Shown here one piece after another: positions 9,661-21,872 of a stretch of DNA of 64,000 bases. The translations under genes were made by a program, and so were the position numbers. Under the pieces are notes generated by a model that did not search any database, had not been told where the DNA came from, and saw only the letters and a program-made list of their open reading frames with translations. Position 1 is the first letter of the stretch. Each line of letters starts with the position of its first letter. The stretch is from Hydractinia symbiolongicarpus (lineage: Eukaryota; Cnidaria; Hydrozoa; Anthoathecata; Hydractiniidae), in NCBI RefSeq assembly GCF_029227915.1, contig NC_079885.1, positions 30,941,001-31,005,000 of the forward strand, written 5' to 3'.

Positions 9661-10095
9661 GTGCTAAAGTTTTCTTGAAAGGGTTTTTTTTACCTATATA
9701 TACTAATGGCGCACCACAGATTAAAGTACATATATTTTAAGTTTTACTGGGAACATTTTGTGAAAAATAAAAAAGGTTTGCTGACTGTTTTAGCTATGAC
9801 ATGGCACAATATGTAAATTGTGTTTTTATTCAAGCTAAAGGATAAATATAATTACACCCGAAAAACCTTAAATGTTGTGTGTTTCACTCGATTTACGATA
9901 TACTGCACATTTGTACTAAGGCGCTCCACCTGAATGTGTGGTACAGTTTTCAATTTGTATTAACTGTTCCACCAAGCGTTTTACGCCAGGTAACACAGTT
10001 ACTTGTGGCTTAACCAGCATTTCTCAAAAGGTTAATTAACTAGGCTGTGTGCTGTAAATTCCTAAGTGTATATAATGTTCACCTGTAAAGTTTTG

Positions 10096-10107
10096 TATAT
10101 ATATATA
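10096..10107. repeat. TA microsatellite (6 units)
   Basis: One TA unit shorter than the copy at 875-888. It is the only length difference I found between the two spacer copies. Confidence 0.95.
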
Positions 10108-10112
10108 TTTAT

Positions 10113-10181
10113 GCCCTGCTGGTCTAATGGCTATGACACTCATGCAAATGAGAAATCCAGGTTCGAATCCTGGACAGGGCT
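10113..10181 (+). tRNA. tRNA-like sequence or tRNA pseudogene, copy 2
   Basis: Identical to 894-962, with the same A box (10121-10130) and B box (10160-10170), the same perfect T arm and the same truncated anticodon arm. It lies 801 bp upstream of satellite array 2 and points into it. The first downstream T run of at least four is near 10309-10314. Retention of both perfect promoter boxes in both copies reflects the recent duplication, so it does not by itself show selection. Confidence 0.75.
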
Positions 10182-10235
10182 AGGAAAAACATAATTATCT
10201 TGCACCTACAACAACCAGGCTTTCATATAATAGGT

Positions 10236-10250
10236 AATCTTTGAGTTGTA
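10236..10250 (+). repeat. 15-bp direct repeat, left member (copy 2)
   Basis: AATCTTTGAGTTGTA, the duplicate of 1017-1031. It is followed by the same run of eight G. Confidence 0.85.
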
Positions 10251-10691
10251 GAGGGGGGGGAGTTGCATACATTTATCACTTTCATTTATAGAGCCCAAAA
10301 GTGCTTTGTTTTTTGTAATAGATCTATTACTTTATGGTAAAAAGTTTTGTGTTGACATACCTGGTAGGCACAAGAAACTAAAAAAGGCGTTTTTTAAATT
10401 TTTTTTGCCTTTCTCGTGGACTTCTCTGATTATTTCCATATCTTGACTTTTTAATGTTGTTGTCATTGGAATCAAGTTAATCTCAGATTTATCAAAAAAT
10501 CATATGGCGTTATGACCGATTGTTTAAATACTTGTAATGGCACATAATTCTGCTAACATGATTCACTGTATATTGACCTGAGATAAATTTGAGACTTTTT
10601 TTGAGATATTGAATTTGAAATATTTGCACCTCAATACTTTCTATACTCCTGGACTAATATGATACTTATCTTAGATATATTGAGTATACAC

Positions 10692-10706
10692 AATCTTTGA
10701 GTTGTA
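10692..10706 (+). repeat. 15-bp direct repeat, right member (copy 2)
   Basis: AATCTTTGAGTTGTA, the duplicate of 1473-1487. The pair spacing is the same as in copy 1. Confidence 0.85.
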
Positions 10707-10733
10707 AGGGGGATATTTTCTATTAAAGTCATG

Positions 10734-10960
10734 CACCCCTGCCTTGCCGTTCCATTTTCTTGCCAGCACTGACCGTGCCTTTCTTTGCCTACCCTTCCTA
10801 TGCCTTTTCTGGTGCCTGCCTACTATGTCCTTGCCTGTGCCTCCCATGCCTGTGCCTACCATGCCTTACCCAACCCTGCCTTCCTGATTCCTCATCCTGT
10901 TTCCTTGCCTGCCTTTGCCCTTTCCTTGCCGTGCTTAATGCCTTTGCCTTGGCAACCTCT
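10734..10960 (+). repeat. Degenerate TGCC-rich pyrimidine tract, copy 2
   Basis: Second copy of 1515-1741, again ending about 22 bp before the first satellite monomer. Reading frames through it are low-complexity artefacts. Confidence 0.85.
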
Positions 10961-13079
10961 CCGCAACTCTTTCTATATTGATTGATGAGGCGCTGAATAA
11001 AAGAAGTTTAATCGCCCTCAAACGAAAATCCGCGATTTCCCGTAAACCCCGGACTCGGCCCGTATAGTCCAAAGTATACAAAGAAAGTACCCAGGGAGTA
11101 AACTCATTTCCCGAACGATTTTTTAAATTATTTTTTCACCATTAAAACGCATGAGACTTGTAGTTTTCAAAAATGTTTTCATTTTTGATGAGACGCTTAA
11201 TGAAAGAAGTTTAATCGCCGGCAAACAAAAACCCGCGATTTCCCGTAAAACCCGGGCTTGGCCCGTATAGTCGAATGTATACAAAGAAAGTACCCTGTGA
11301 GTAAACTCATTTCCCGAACGATTTTTTATATTATTTTTTTACCACTAAACGCATGAGACTTGTAGTTTTCAAAAATGTTTTCATTTTTGATGAGGCGCTG
11401 AATAAAAGAAGTTTAATCGCCCTCAAACGAAATCCCGCGATTTCCCGTAAATCCCGGGCTTGGCCCGTATAGTCGAATGTATACAAAGAAAGTACCCAGG
11501 GAGTAAACTCATTTCCCGAACGATTTTTTAAATTTTTTTTTCACCACTAAAACGCATTAGACTTGTAGTTTTCAAAAATGTTTTCATTTTTGATAAGACG
11601 CTTAATGAAAGAAGTTTAATCGCCGGCAAACGAAAACCCGCGATTTCCCGTAAATCCCGGGCTTGGCCCGTATAGTCGAATGTATACAAAGAAAGTACCC
11701 TGTGAGTAAACTCATTTCCAGAACGATTTTTTAAATTATTTTTTCACCACTAAAACGCATGAGACTTGTAGTTTTCGAAATGTTTTCATTTTTGATGAGA
11801 CGCTGAATAAAAGAAGTTTAATCGCCGGCAAACGAAAATCCGCGATTTCCCGTAAATCCCGGACTCGGCCCGTATAGTCAAAAGTATACAAAGAAAGTAC
11901 CCAGGGAGTAAACTCATTTCCCGAACGATTTTTTAAATTATATTTTTACCACTAAAACGCATGAGACTTGTAGTTTTCAAAAATGTTTTCATTTTTGATG
12001 AGACGCTTAATGAAAGAGGTTTAATCGTCGGCAAACGAAATACCGCGATTTCCCGTTAATCCGGGGCTTGGCCCGTATAGTCGAATGTATACAAAGAAAG
12101 TACCCAGGGAGTAAACTCATTTCCCGAACGATTTTTTAAAAAATTTTTCACCACTAAAACGCATGAGACTTGTAGTTTTCAAAAATGTTTTTATTTTTGA
12201 TGAGCCGCTGAATAAAAGAAGTTTAATCGCCCTCAAACGAAAATCCGCGATTTCCCGTAAATCCCAGACTCGGCCCGTATAGTCCAAAGTATACAAAGCA
12301 AGTACCCAGGGAGTAAACTCTTCCCGAACGATTTTTTAAATTATTTTTTCACCACTAAAACGCATGAGACTTGTTGTTTTCAAAAATGTTTTCATTTTTG
12401 ATGAGACGCTTAATGAAAGAAGTTTAATCGCCGGCAAACGAAAACCCGCGATTTCCCGTAAATCCCGGGCTTGGCCCGTATAGTCGAATGTATACAAAGA
12501 AAGTACCCTGTGAGTAAACTCATTTCCCGAACGATTTTTTATATTATTTTTTTACCACTAAACGCATGAGACTTGTAGTTTTCAAAAATGTTTTCATTTT
12601 TGATGAGGCGCTGAATAAAAGAAGTTTAATCGCCCTCAAACGAAATCCCGCGATTTCCCGTAAATCCCGGGCTTGGCCCGTATAGTCGAATGTATAAAAA
12701 CAAATTACCCAGTGAGTAAACTCATTTCCCGAACGATTTTTTAAATTTTTTTTTCACCACTAAAACGCATGAGACTTTTAGTTTTCAAAAATGTTTTCAT
12801 TTTTGATGAGACGCTTAATGAAAGAAGTTTAATCGCCGGCAAACGAAAACCCGCGATTTCCCGTAAATCCCGGGCTTGGCCCGTATAGTCGAATGTATAC
12901 AAAGAAAGTACCCTGTGAGTAAACTCATTTCCAGAACGATTTTTTAAATTATTTTTTCACCACTAAAACGCATGAGACTTGTAGTTTTCAAAAATGTTTT
13001 CATTTTTGATGAGACGCTTAATGAAAGAGGTTTAATCGCCGGCAAACGAAAACCCGCCATTTCCCGTAAATCCCGGGCT

Positions 13080-14540
13080 TGGCCCGTATAGTCGAATGTA
13101 TACAAAGAAAGTACCCAGGGAGTAAACTCATTTCCCGAACAATTTTTTATATTATTTTTTTACCACTAAACGCATGAGACTTGTAGTTTTCAAAAATGTT
13201 TTCATATTTGATGGGACCCTGAATAAAAAAAGTTTAATCGCCGGCAAACGAAAATCCGCGATTTCCCGTAAATCCCGGACTCGGCCCGTATAGTCAAAAG
13301 TATACAAAGAAAGTACCCAGGGAGTAAACTCATTTCCCGAACGATTTTTTAAATTATATTTTTACCACTAAAACGCATGAGACTTGTAGTTTTCAAAAAT
13401 GTTTTTATTTTTGATGAGACGCTTAATGAAAGAGGTTTAATCGTCGGCAAACGAAAATCCGCGATTTCCCGTAAATCCCGGGCTTGGCCCGTATAGTCGA
13501 ATGTATACAAAGAAAGTACCCTGTGAGTAAACTCATTTCCCGAACGATTTTTTATATTATTTTTTTACCACTAAACGCATGAGACTTGTAGTTTTCAAAA
13601 ATGTTTTCATTTTTGATGAGGCGCTGAATAAAAGAAGTTTAATCGCCCTCAAACGAAATCCCGCGATTTCCCGTAAATCCCGGGCTTGGCCCGTATAGTC
13701 GAATGTATACAAACAAATTACCCAGGGAGTAAACTCATTTCCCGAACGATTTTTTATATTATTTTTTTACCACTAAACGCCTGAGACTTGTAGTTTTCAA
13801 AAATGTTTTCATATTTGATGGGACCCTGAATAAAAGAAGTTTAATCGCCGGCAAACGAAAACCCGCGATTTCCCGTAAATCCCGGGCTTGGCCCGTATAG
13901 TCGAATGTATACAAAGAAAGTACCCAGGGAGTAAACTCATTTCCCGAACAATTTTTTATATTATTTTTTTACCACTAAACGCATGAGACTTGTAGTTTTC
14001 AAAAATGTTTTCATATTTGATGGGACCCTGAATAAAAGAAGTTTAATCGCCGGCAAACGAAAATCCGCGATTTCCCGTAAATCCCGGACTCGGCCCGTAT
14101 AGTCAAAAGTATACAAAGAAAGTACCCAGGGAGTAAACTCATTTCCCGAACGATTTTTTAAATTATATTTTTACCACTAAAACGCATGAGACTTGTAGTT
14201 TTCAAAAATGTTTTTATTTTTGATGAGACGCTTAATGAAAGAGGTTTAATCGTCGGCAAACGAAAATCCGCGATTTCCCGTAAATCCCGGGCTTGGCCCG
14301 TATAGTCGAATGTATACAAAGAAAGTACCCTGTGAGTAAACTCATTTCCCGAACGATTTTTTATATTATTTTTTTACCACTAAACGCATGAGACTTGTAG
14401 TTTTCAAAAATGTTTTCATTTTTGATGAGGCGCTGAATAAAAGAAGTTTAATCGCCCTCAAACGAAATCCCGCGATTTCCCGTAAATCCCGGGCTTGGCC
14501 CGTATAGTCGAATGTATACAAACAAATTACCCAGGGAGTA
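13080..14540 (-). repeat. Tandem 4-monomer block duplication (step about 0.81 kb)
   Basis: The monomers with CATATTTGATGGGACCC, AACAATTTTTTATATT, ATTATATTTTTACC and ACAAACAAATTACCC occur in the same order at about 13.1-13.74 kb and again at about 13.89-14.54 kb. The AACAATTTTTTAT mark moves from 13140 to 13949. Similar monomers return near 15.0 kb. Confidence 0.75.
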
Positions 14541-15559
14541 AACTCATTTTCCGAACGATTTTTTAAATTTTTTTTTCACCACCAAAACGCATGAGACTTG
14601 TAGTTTTCAAAAATGTTTTCATTTTTGATGAGACGCTTAATGAAAGAAGTTTAATCGCCGGCAAACGAAAACCCGCACTTTCCCGTAAATCCCGGGCTTG
14701 GCCCGTATAGTCGAATGTATACAAAGAAAGTACCCTGTGAGTAAACTCATTTCCAGAACGATTTCTTAAATTATTTTTTCACCACTAAAACGCATGAGAC
14801 TTGTAGTTTTCAGAAATGTTTTCATTTTTGATGAGACGCTTAATGAAAGAGGTTTATTCGCCGGCAAACGAAAACCCGCGATTTCCCGTAAATCCCGGGC
14901 TTGGCCCGTATAGTCGAATGTATACAAAGAAAGTACCCAGGGAGTAAACTCATTTCCCGAACGATTTTTTATATTATTTTTTTACCACTAAACGCATGAG
15001 ACTTGTAGTTTTTAAAAATGTTTTCATATTTGATGGGACCCTGAATAAAAGAAGTTTAATCGCCGGCAAACGAAAATCCGCGATTTCCCGTAAATCCCGG
15101 ACTCGGCCCGTATAGTCAAAAGTATACAAAGAAAGTACCCAGGGAGTAAACTCATTTCTTGAACGATTTTTTAAATTATATTTTTACCACTAAAACGCAT
15201 GAGACTTGTAGTTTTCAAAAATGTTTTCATTTTTGATGAGACGCCTAATGAAAGAGGTTTAATCGTCGGCAAACGAATTACCGCGATTTCCCGTTAATCC
15301 GGGGCTTGGCCCGTGTAGTCAAAAGTATACAAAGAAAGTACCCAGGGAGTAAACTCATTTCCCGAACGATTTTTTAAATTATTTTTTCACCACTAAAACG
15401 CATGAGACTTGTAGTTTTTAGAAATGTTTTCATTTTTGATGAAACGCTTAATGAAAGTGGTTTAATCGCCGGCAAACAAAAACCCGCGAATTCCCGTAAA
15501 TCCCGGGCTTGGCCTGTATAGTCGAATGTATACAAAGAAAGTACCCTGTGAGTAAACTC

Positions 15560-18500
15560 ATTTCCCGAACGATTTTTTAAATTATCTTTTCACCACTAAA
15601 ACGCATGAGACTTGTAGTTTTCAAAAATGTTTTCATTTTTGATGAGACGCTGAATAAAAGAAGATTATTCGCCGGCAAACGAAAACCCGCCATTTCCTGT
15701 AAATCCTGGGGTCGGCCCGTATAGTCAAAAGTATACAAAGAAAGTACCCAGGGTGTAAACTCATTTCCACTATTCCATTTTTTCACCACTACAGCGCATG
15801 AGACTTGTAGTTTTCAAAAATGTTTTCATTTTTGATGAGACGCTGAATAAAAGAAGTTTAATCGCCCTCAAACGAAAACCCGCGACTTCCCGTAAATCCC
15901 GGACTCGGCCCGTATAGTCAAAAGTATACAAAGAAAGTACCCAGGGAGTAAACTCATTTCCCGAACGATTTTTTAAATTATTTTTGCACCACTAAAACGC
16001 ATGAGACTTGTAGTTTTCAGAAATGTTTTCATTTTTGATGAGACGCTTAATGAAAGTGGTTTAATCGCCGGCAAACGAAAATCCGCGATTTCCCGTAAAT
16101 CCCGGGCTTGGCCTGTATAGTCGAATGTATACAAAGAAAGTACCCTGTGTGTAAACTCATTTCCAAAACGATTTTTTGAATTATCTTTTCTCCACTAAAA
16201 CGCATGAGACTTGTAGTTTTCAAAAATGTTTTCATTTTTGATGAGACGCTGAATAAAAGAAGTTTAATTGCCGGCAAACGAAAACCCGCCATTTTCCGTA
16301 AACCCCGGACTCGGCCCGTATAGTCAAAAGTATACAAAGAAAGTACCCAGGGAGTAAACTCATTTTCCGAACGATTTTTTAAATTATTTTTTCACCACTA
16401 CAACGCATGAGACTTGTAGTTTTCAAAAATGTATTCATTTTTGATGAGACGCTGAATAACAGAAGTTTAATCGCCCTCAAACGAAAATCCGCGATTTGCC
16501 GTAAATCCCAGACTCGGCCCGTATAGTCAAAAGTATACAAAGAAAGTACCCTGTGAGTAAACTCATTTCCCGAACAATTTTTTAAATTATCTTTTCACCA
16601 CTAAAACGCATGAGACTTGTAGTTTTCAAAAATGTTTTCATTTTTGATGAGACGCTGAATAAAAGAAGTTTATTCGCCGGCAAACGAAAACCCGCCATTT
16701 CCTGTAAATCCTGGGGTCGGCCCGTATAGTCAAAAGTATACAAAGAAGGTACCCAGGGAGTAAACTCATTTTCCGAACGATTTTTTAAATTATTTTTTCA
16801 CCACTACAATGCATGAGACTTGTAGTTTTCAAAAATGTTTTCATTTTTGATGAGACGCTGAATAACAGAAGTTTAATCGCCCTCAAACGAAAATCCGCGT
16901 TTTCCCGTAAATCCCAGACTCGGCCCGTATAGTCAAAAGTATACAAAGAAAGTACCCAGGGAGTAAACTTATTTCCCGAACGATTTTTGAATTATTTTTT
17001 CACCACTAAAACGCATAAGACTTGTAATTTTCAAAAATGTTTTCATTTTTGATGAGACGCTTAATGAAAGAGGTTTAATCGCCGGCAAACGAAATACCGC
17101 GATTTCCAGTAAACCCCGGACTCGGCCCGTATAGTCAAAAGTATACAAAGAAAGTACCCAGGGAGTAAACTCATTTTCCGAACGATTTTTTAAGTAATTT
17201 TTTCACCACTACAACGCATGAGACTTGTAGTTCTCAAAAATGTTTTCATTTTTGATGAGACGCTGAATAAAAGAAGTTTAATCGCCGGCAAACGAAAACC
17301 CGAGATTTCCCGTAAATCCCGGGCTTGGCCCGTATAGTCGAATGTATGCAAAGAAAGTACCCAGGGAGTAAACTCATTTCCCGAACGATTTTTTAAATTA
17401 TCTTTTCACCACTAAAACGCATGAGACTTGTAGTTTTCAAAAATGTTTTCATTTTTGATGAGACGCTGAATAAAAGAAGATTATTCGCCGGCAAACGAAA
17501 ACCCGCCATTTCCTGTAAATCCTGGGGTCGGCCCGTATAGTCAAAAGTATACAAAGAAAGTACCCAGGGTGTAAACTCATTTCCACTATTCCATTTTTTC
17601 ACCACTACAGCGCATGAGACTTGTAGTTTTCAAAAATGTTTTCATTTTTGATGAGACGCTGAATAAAAGAAGTTTAATCGCCCTCAAACGAAAACCCGCG
17701 ACTTCCCGTAAATCCCGGACTCGGCCCGTATAGTCAAAAGTATACAAAGAAAGTACCCAGGGAGTAAACTCATTTCCCGAACGATTTTTTAAATTATTTT
17801 TGCACCACTAAAACGCATGAGACTTGTAGTTTTCAGAAATGTTTTCATTTTTGATGAGACGCTTAATGAAAGTGGTTTAATCGCCGGCAAACGAAAATCC
17901 GCGATTTCCCGTAAATCCCGGGCTTGGCCTGTATAGTCGAATGTATACAAAGAAAGTACCCTGTGTGTAAACTCATTTCCAAAACGATTTTTTAAATTAT
18001 CTTTTCTCCACTAAAACGCATGAGACTTGTAGTTTTCAAAAATGTTTTCATTTTTGATGAGACGCTGAATAAAAGAAGTTTAATTGCCGGCAAACGAAAA
18101 CCCGCCATTTTCCGTAAACCCCGGACTCGGCCCGTATAGTCAAAAGTATACAAAGAAAGTACCCAGGGAGTAAACTCATTTTCCGAACGATTTTTTAAAT
18201 TATTTTTTCACCACTACAACGCATGAGACTTGTAGTTTTCAAAAATGTATTCATTTTTGATGAGACGCTGAATAACAGAAGTTTAATCGCCCTCAAACGA
18301 AAATCCGCGATTTGCCGTAAATCCCAGACTCGGCCCGTATAGTCAAAAGTATACAAAGAAAGTACCCTGTGAGTAAACTCATTTCCCGAACAATTTTTTA
18401 AATTATCTTTTCACCACTAAAACGCATGAGACTTGTAGTTTTCAAAAATGTTTTCATTTTTGATGAGACGCTGAATAAAAGAAGTTTATTCGCCGGCAAA

Positions 18501-19190
18501 CGAAAACCCGCCATTTCCTGTAAATCCTGGGGTCGGCCCGTATAGTCAAAAGTATACAAAGAAGGTACCCAGGGAGTAAACTCATTTTCCGAACGATTTT
18601 TTAAATTATTTTTTCACCACTACAATGCATGAGACTTGTAGTTTTCAAAAATGTTTTCATTTTTGATGAGACGCTGAATAACAGAAGTTTAATCGCCCTC
18701 AAACGAAAATCCGCGTTTTCCCGTAAATCCCAGACTCGGCCCGTATAGTCAAAAGTATACAAAGAAAGTACCCAGGGAGTAAACTTATTTCCCGAACGAT
18801 TTTTGAATTATTTTTTCACCACTAAAACGCATAAGACTTGTAATTTTCAAAAATGTTTTCATTTTTGATGAGACGCTTAATGAAAGAGGTTTAATCGCCG
18901 GCAAACGAAATACCGCGATTTCCAGTAAACCCCGGACTCGGCCCGTATAGTCAAAAGTATACAAAGAAAGTACCCAGGGAGTAAACTCATTTTCCGAACG
19001 ATTTTTTAAGTAATTTTTTCACCACTACAACGCATGAGACTTGTAGTTCTCAAAAATGTTTTCATTTTTGATGAGACGCTGAATAAAAGAAGTTTAATCG
19101 CCGGCAAACGAAAACCCGAGATTTCCCGTAAATCCCGGGCTTGGCCCGTATAGTCGAATGTATGCAAAGAAAGTACCCAGGGAGTAAACT
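15560..19190 (-). repeat. Tandem duplication of a 1816-bp, 9-monomer block
   Basis: About 15560-17375 is repeated at about 17376-19190 with a constant 1816-bp step. Shared rare marks include the shortened CACTATTCCATTTTTTC monomer (near 15770 and 17586), TTTTCTCCACTAAAACG (near 16190 and 18005), AATGTATTC (near 16430 and 18247), AGAAGGTACCC (near 16745 and 18562), CATAAGACTTG (near 17015 and 18831) and ACCCGAGATTT (near 17300 and 19117). Differences are few, for example TTTTTTGAATTATC versus TTTTTTAAATTATC. This indicates recent unequal exchange. Confidence 0.9.
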
Positions 19191-20600
19191 CATTTCCCGA
19201 ACGATTTTTGAAAATATTTTTTCACCACTAAAACGCATGAGACTTGTAGTTTTCAAAAATGTTTTCATTTTTGATGAGACGCTTAATGAAAGTGGTTTAA
19301 TCCCGGGCAAACGAAAATCCGCGATTTCCCGTAAATCCCGGGCTTGGCCCGTATAGTCAAAAGTATACAAAGAAAGTACCCAGGGAGTAAACTTATTTCC
19401 AAAACGATTTTTTAAATTATCTTTTCACCACTAAAACGCATGAGACTTGTAGTTTTCAAAAATGTTTTCATTTTTGATGAGACGCTGAATAACAGAAGTT
19501 TAATCGCCCTCAAACGAAAATCCGCGATTTCCCGTAAATCCCGGACTCGGCCCGTATAGTCAAAAGTATACAAAGAAAGTACCCAGGGAGTAAACTTATT
19601 ATCCGAACGATTTTTGAATTATTTTTTCACCACTAAAACGCATAAGACTTGTAGTTTTCAAAAATGTTTTCATTTTTGATGAGACGCTTAATGAAAGAGG
19701 TTTAATCGCCGGCAAACGAAATACCGCGATTTCCAGTAAACCCCGGACTCGGCCCGTATAGTCAAAAGTATACAAAGAAAGTACCCAGGGAGTAAACTCA
19801 TTTTCCGAACGATTTTTTAAGTAATTTTTTCACCACTACAACGCATGAGACTTGTAGTTCTCAAAAATGTTTTCATTTTTGATGAGACGCTGTATAAAAG
19901 AAGTTTAATCGCCGGCAAACGAAAACCCGCGATTTCCCGTAAATCCCGGGCTTGGCCTGTATAGTCGAATGTATACAAAGAAAGTACCCTGTGTGTAAAC
20001 TCATTTCCAAAACGATTTTTTAAATTATTTTTTCACCACTAAAACGCATGAGACTTGTAGTTTTCAGAAATGTTTTCATTTTTGATGAGACGCTTAATGA
20101 AAGTGGTTTAATCGCCGGCAAACGAAAACCCGCGATTTCCCGTAAATCCCGGGCTTGGCCCGTATAGTCGAATGTATGCAAAGAAAGTACCCAGGGAGTA
20201 AACTCATTTCCCGAACGATTTTTTAAAATATTTTTTCACCACTAAAACGCATGAGACTTGTAGTTTTCAAAAATGTTTTCATTTTTGATGAGACGCTTAA
20301 TGAAAGTGGTTTAATCGCCGGCAAACGAAAATCCGCGATTTCCCGTAAATCCCGGGCTTGGCCTGTATAGTCGAATGTATACAAAGAAAGTACCCTGTGT
20401 GTAAACTCATTTCCAAAACGATTTTTTAAATTATCTTTTCACCACTAAAACGCATGAGACTTGTAGTTTTCAAAAATGTTTTCATTTTTGATGAGACGCT
20501 TAATGAAAGAGGTTTAATCGCCGGCAAACAAAATACCGCGATTTCCAGTAAACCCCGGACTCGGCCCGTATAGTCAAAAGTATACAAAGAAAGTACCCAG

Positions 20601-20627
20601 TCAAAAGTATACGAAGAAAGTACCCAG
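20601..20627 (-). repeat. 27-bp microduplication inside a monomer (first of three)
   Basis: After AAAGTACCCAG the preceding 27 bp (TCAAAAGTATAC onward) are repeated with one A-to-G change (ATACGAAGAAAG). The same event is seen at 21846-21872 and 23700-23726, so it was copied with its block. The mirror region in the right arm, near 43135 and 47804, has the TTCGTATAC base change but not the duplication. Confidence 0.9.
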
Positions 20628-21845
20628 GGAGTAAACTCATTTCCCGAACGATTTTTTAAATTATTTTTTCACCAATAAGACGCATGAGACTTGTAGTTTT
20701 CAGAAATGTTTTCATTTTTGATGAGACGCTTAATGAAAGTGGTTTCATCGCCGGCAAACGAAAACCCGCGATTTCCTGTAAATCCCGGGCTTGGCCCGTA
20801 TAGTCGAATGTATACAAAGAAAGTACCCTGTGAGTAAACTCATTTCCAAAACGATTTTTTAAATTACCTGTTCACCACTAAAACGCATGGGACTTGTAGT
20901 TTTCAAAAATGATTTCATTTTTGATGAGACGCTTAATGAAAGAAGTTTAATCGCCGGCAAACGAGAACCCCCGATTTCCCGTAAATCCCGGGCTTGGCCC
21001 GTATAGTCGAATGTATACAAAGAAAGTACCCTGTGAGTAAACTCATTTCCAAAACGATTTTTTAAATTATCTTTTTACCACTAAAACGCATGAGACTTGT
21101 AGTTCTCAAAAATGTTTTCATTTTTGATGAGACGTGGTATAAAAGAAGTTTAATCGCCGGCAAACGAAAACCCGCGATTTCCCGTAAATCCCGGGCTTGG
21201 CCTGTATAGTCGAATGTATACAAAGAAAGTACCCTGTGTGTAAACTCATTTCCAAAACGATTTTTTAAATTATTTTTTCACCACTAAAACGCATGAGACT
21301 TGTAGTTTTCAGAAATGTTTTCATTTTTGATGAGACGCTTAATGAAAGTGGTTTAATCGCCGGCAAACGAAAACCCGCGATTTCCCGTAAATCCCGGGCT
21401 TGGCCCGTATAGTCGAATGTATGCAAAGAAAGTACCCAGGGAGTAAACTCATTTCCCGAACGATTTTTTAAAATATTTTTTCACCACTAAAACGCATGAG
21501 ACTTGTAGTTTTCAAAAATGTTTTCATTTTTGATGAGACGCTTAATGAAAGTGGTTTAATCGCCGGCAAACGAAAATCCGCGATTTCCCGTAAATCCCGG
21601 GCTTGGCCTGTATAGTCGAATGTATACAAAGAAAGTACCCTGTGTGTAAACTCATTTCCAAAACGATTTTTTAAATTATCTTTTCACCACTAAAACGCAT
21701 GAGACTTGTAGTTTTCAAAAATGTTTTCATTTTTGATGAGACGCTTAATGAAAGAGGTTTAATCGCCGGCAAACAAAATACCGCGATTTCCAGTAAACCC
21801 CGGACTCGGCCCGTATAGTCAAAAGTATACAAAGAAAGTACCCAG

Positions 21846-21872
21846 TCAAAAGTATACGAAGAAAGTACCCAG
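21846..21872 (-). repeat. 27-bp microduplication (second copy)
   Basis: Same microduplication as at 20601-20627, carried by block copying. Confidence 0.9.

Larger units (their letters stand above)
9222..10981 (+). repeat. Spacer segment, copy 2
   Basis: Near-identical to 1-1762. It directly abuts satellite array 2 at the same monomer phase (TTGATGAGGCGCTG) as copy 1 abuts array 1. The first satellite monomer after each copy is also almost identical, and the following monomer diverges. The duplicated unit therefore includes the spacer-satellite boundary. Together with 7851-9221 it gives a complete spacer of ~3.13 kb between two arrays. Confidence 0.95.
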
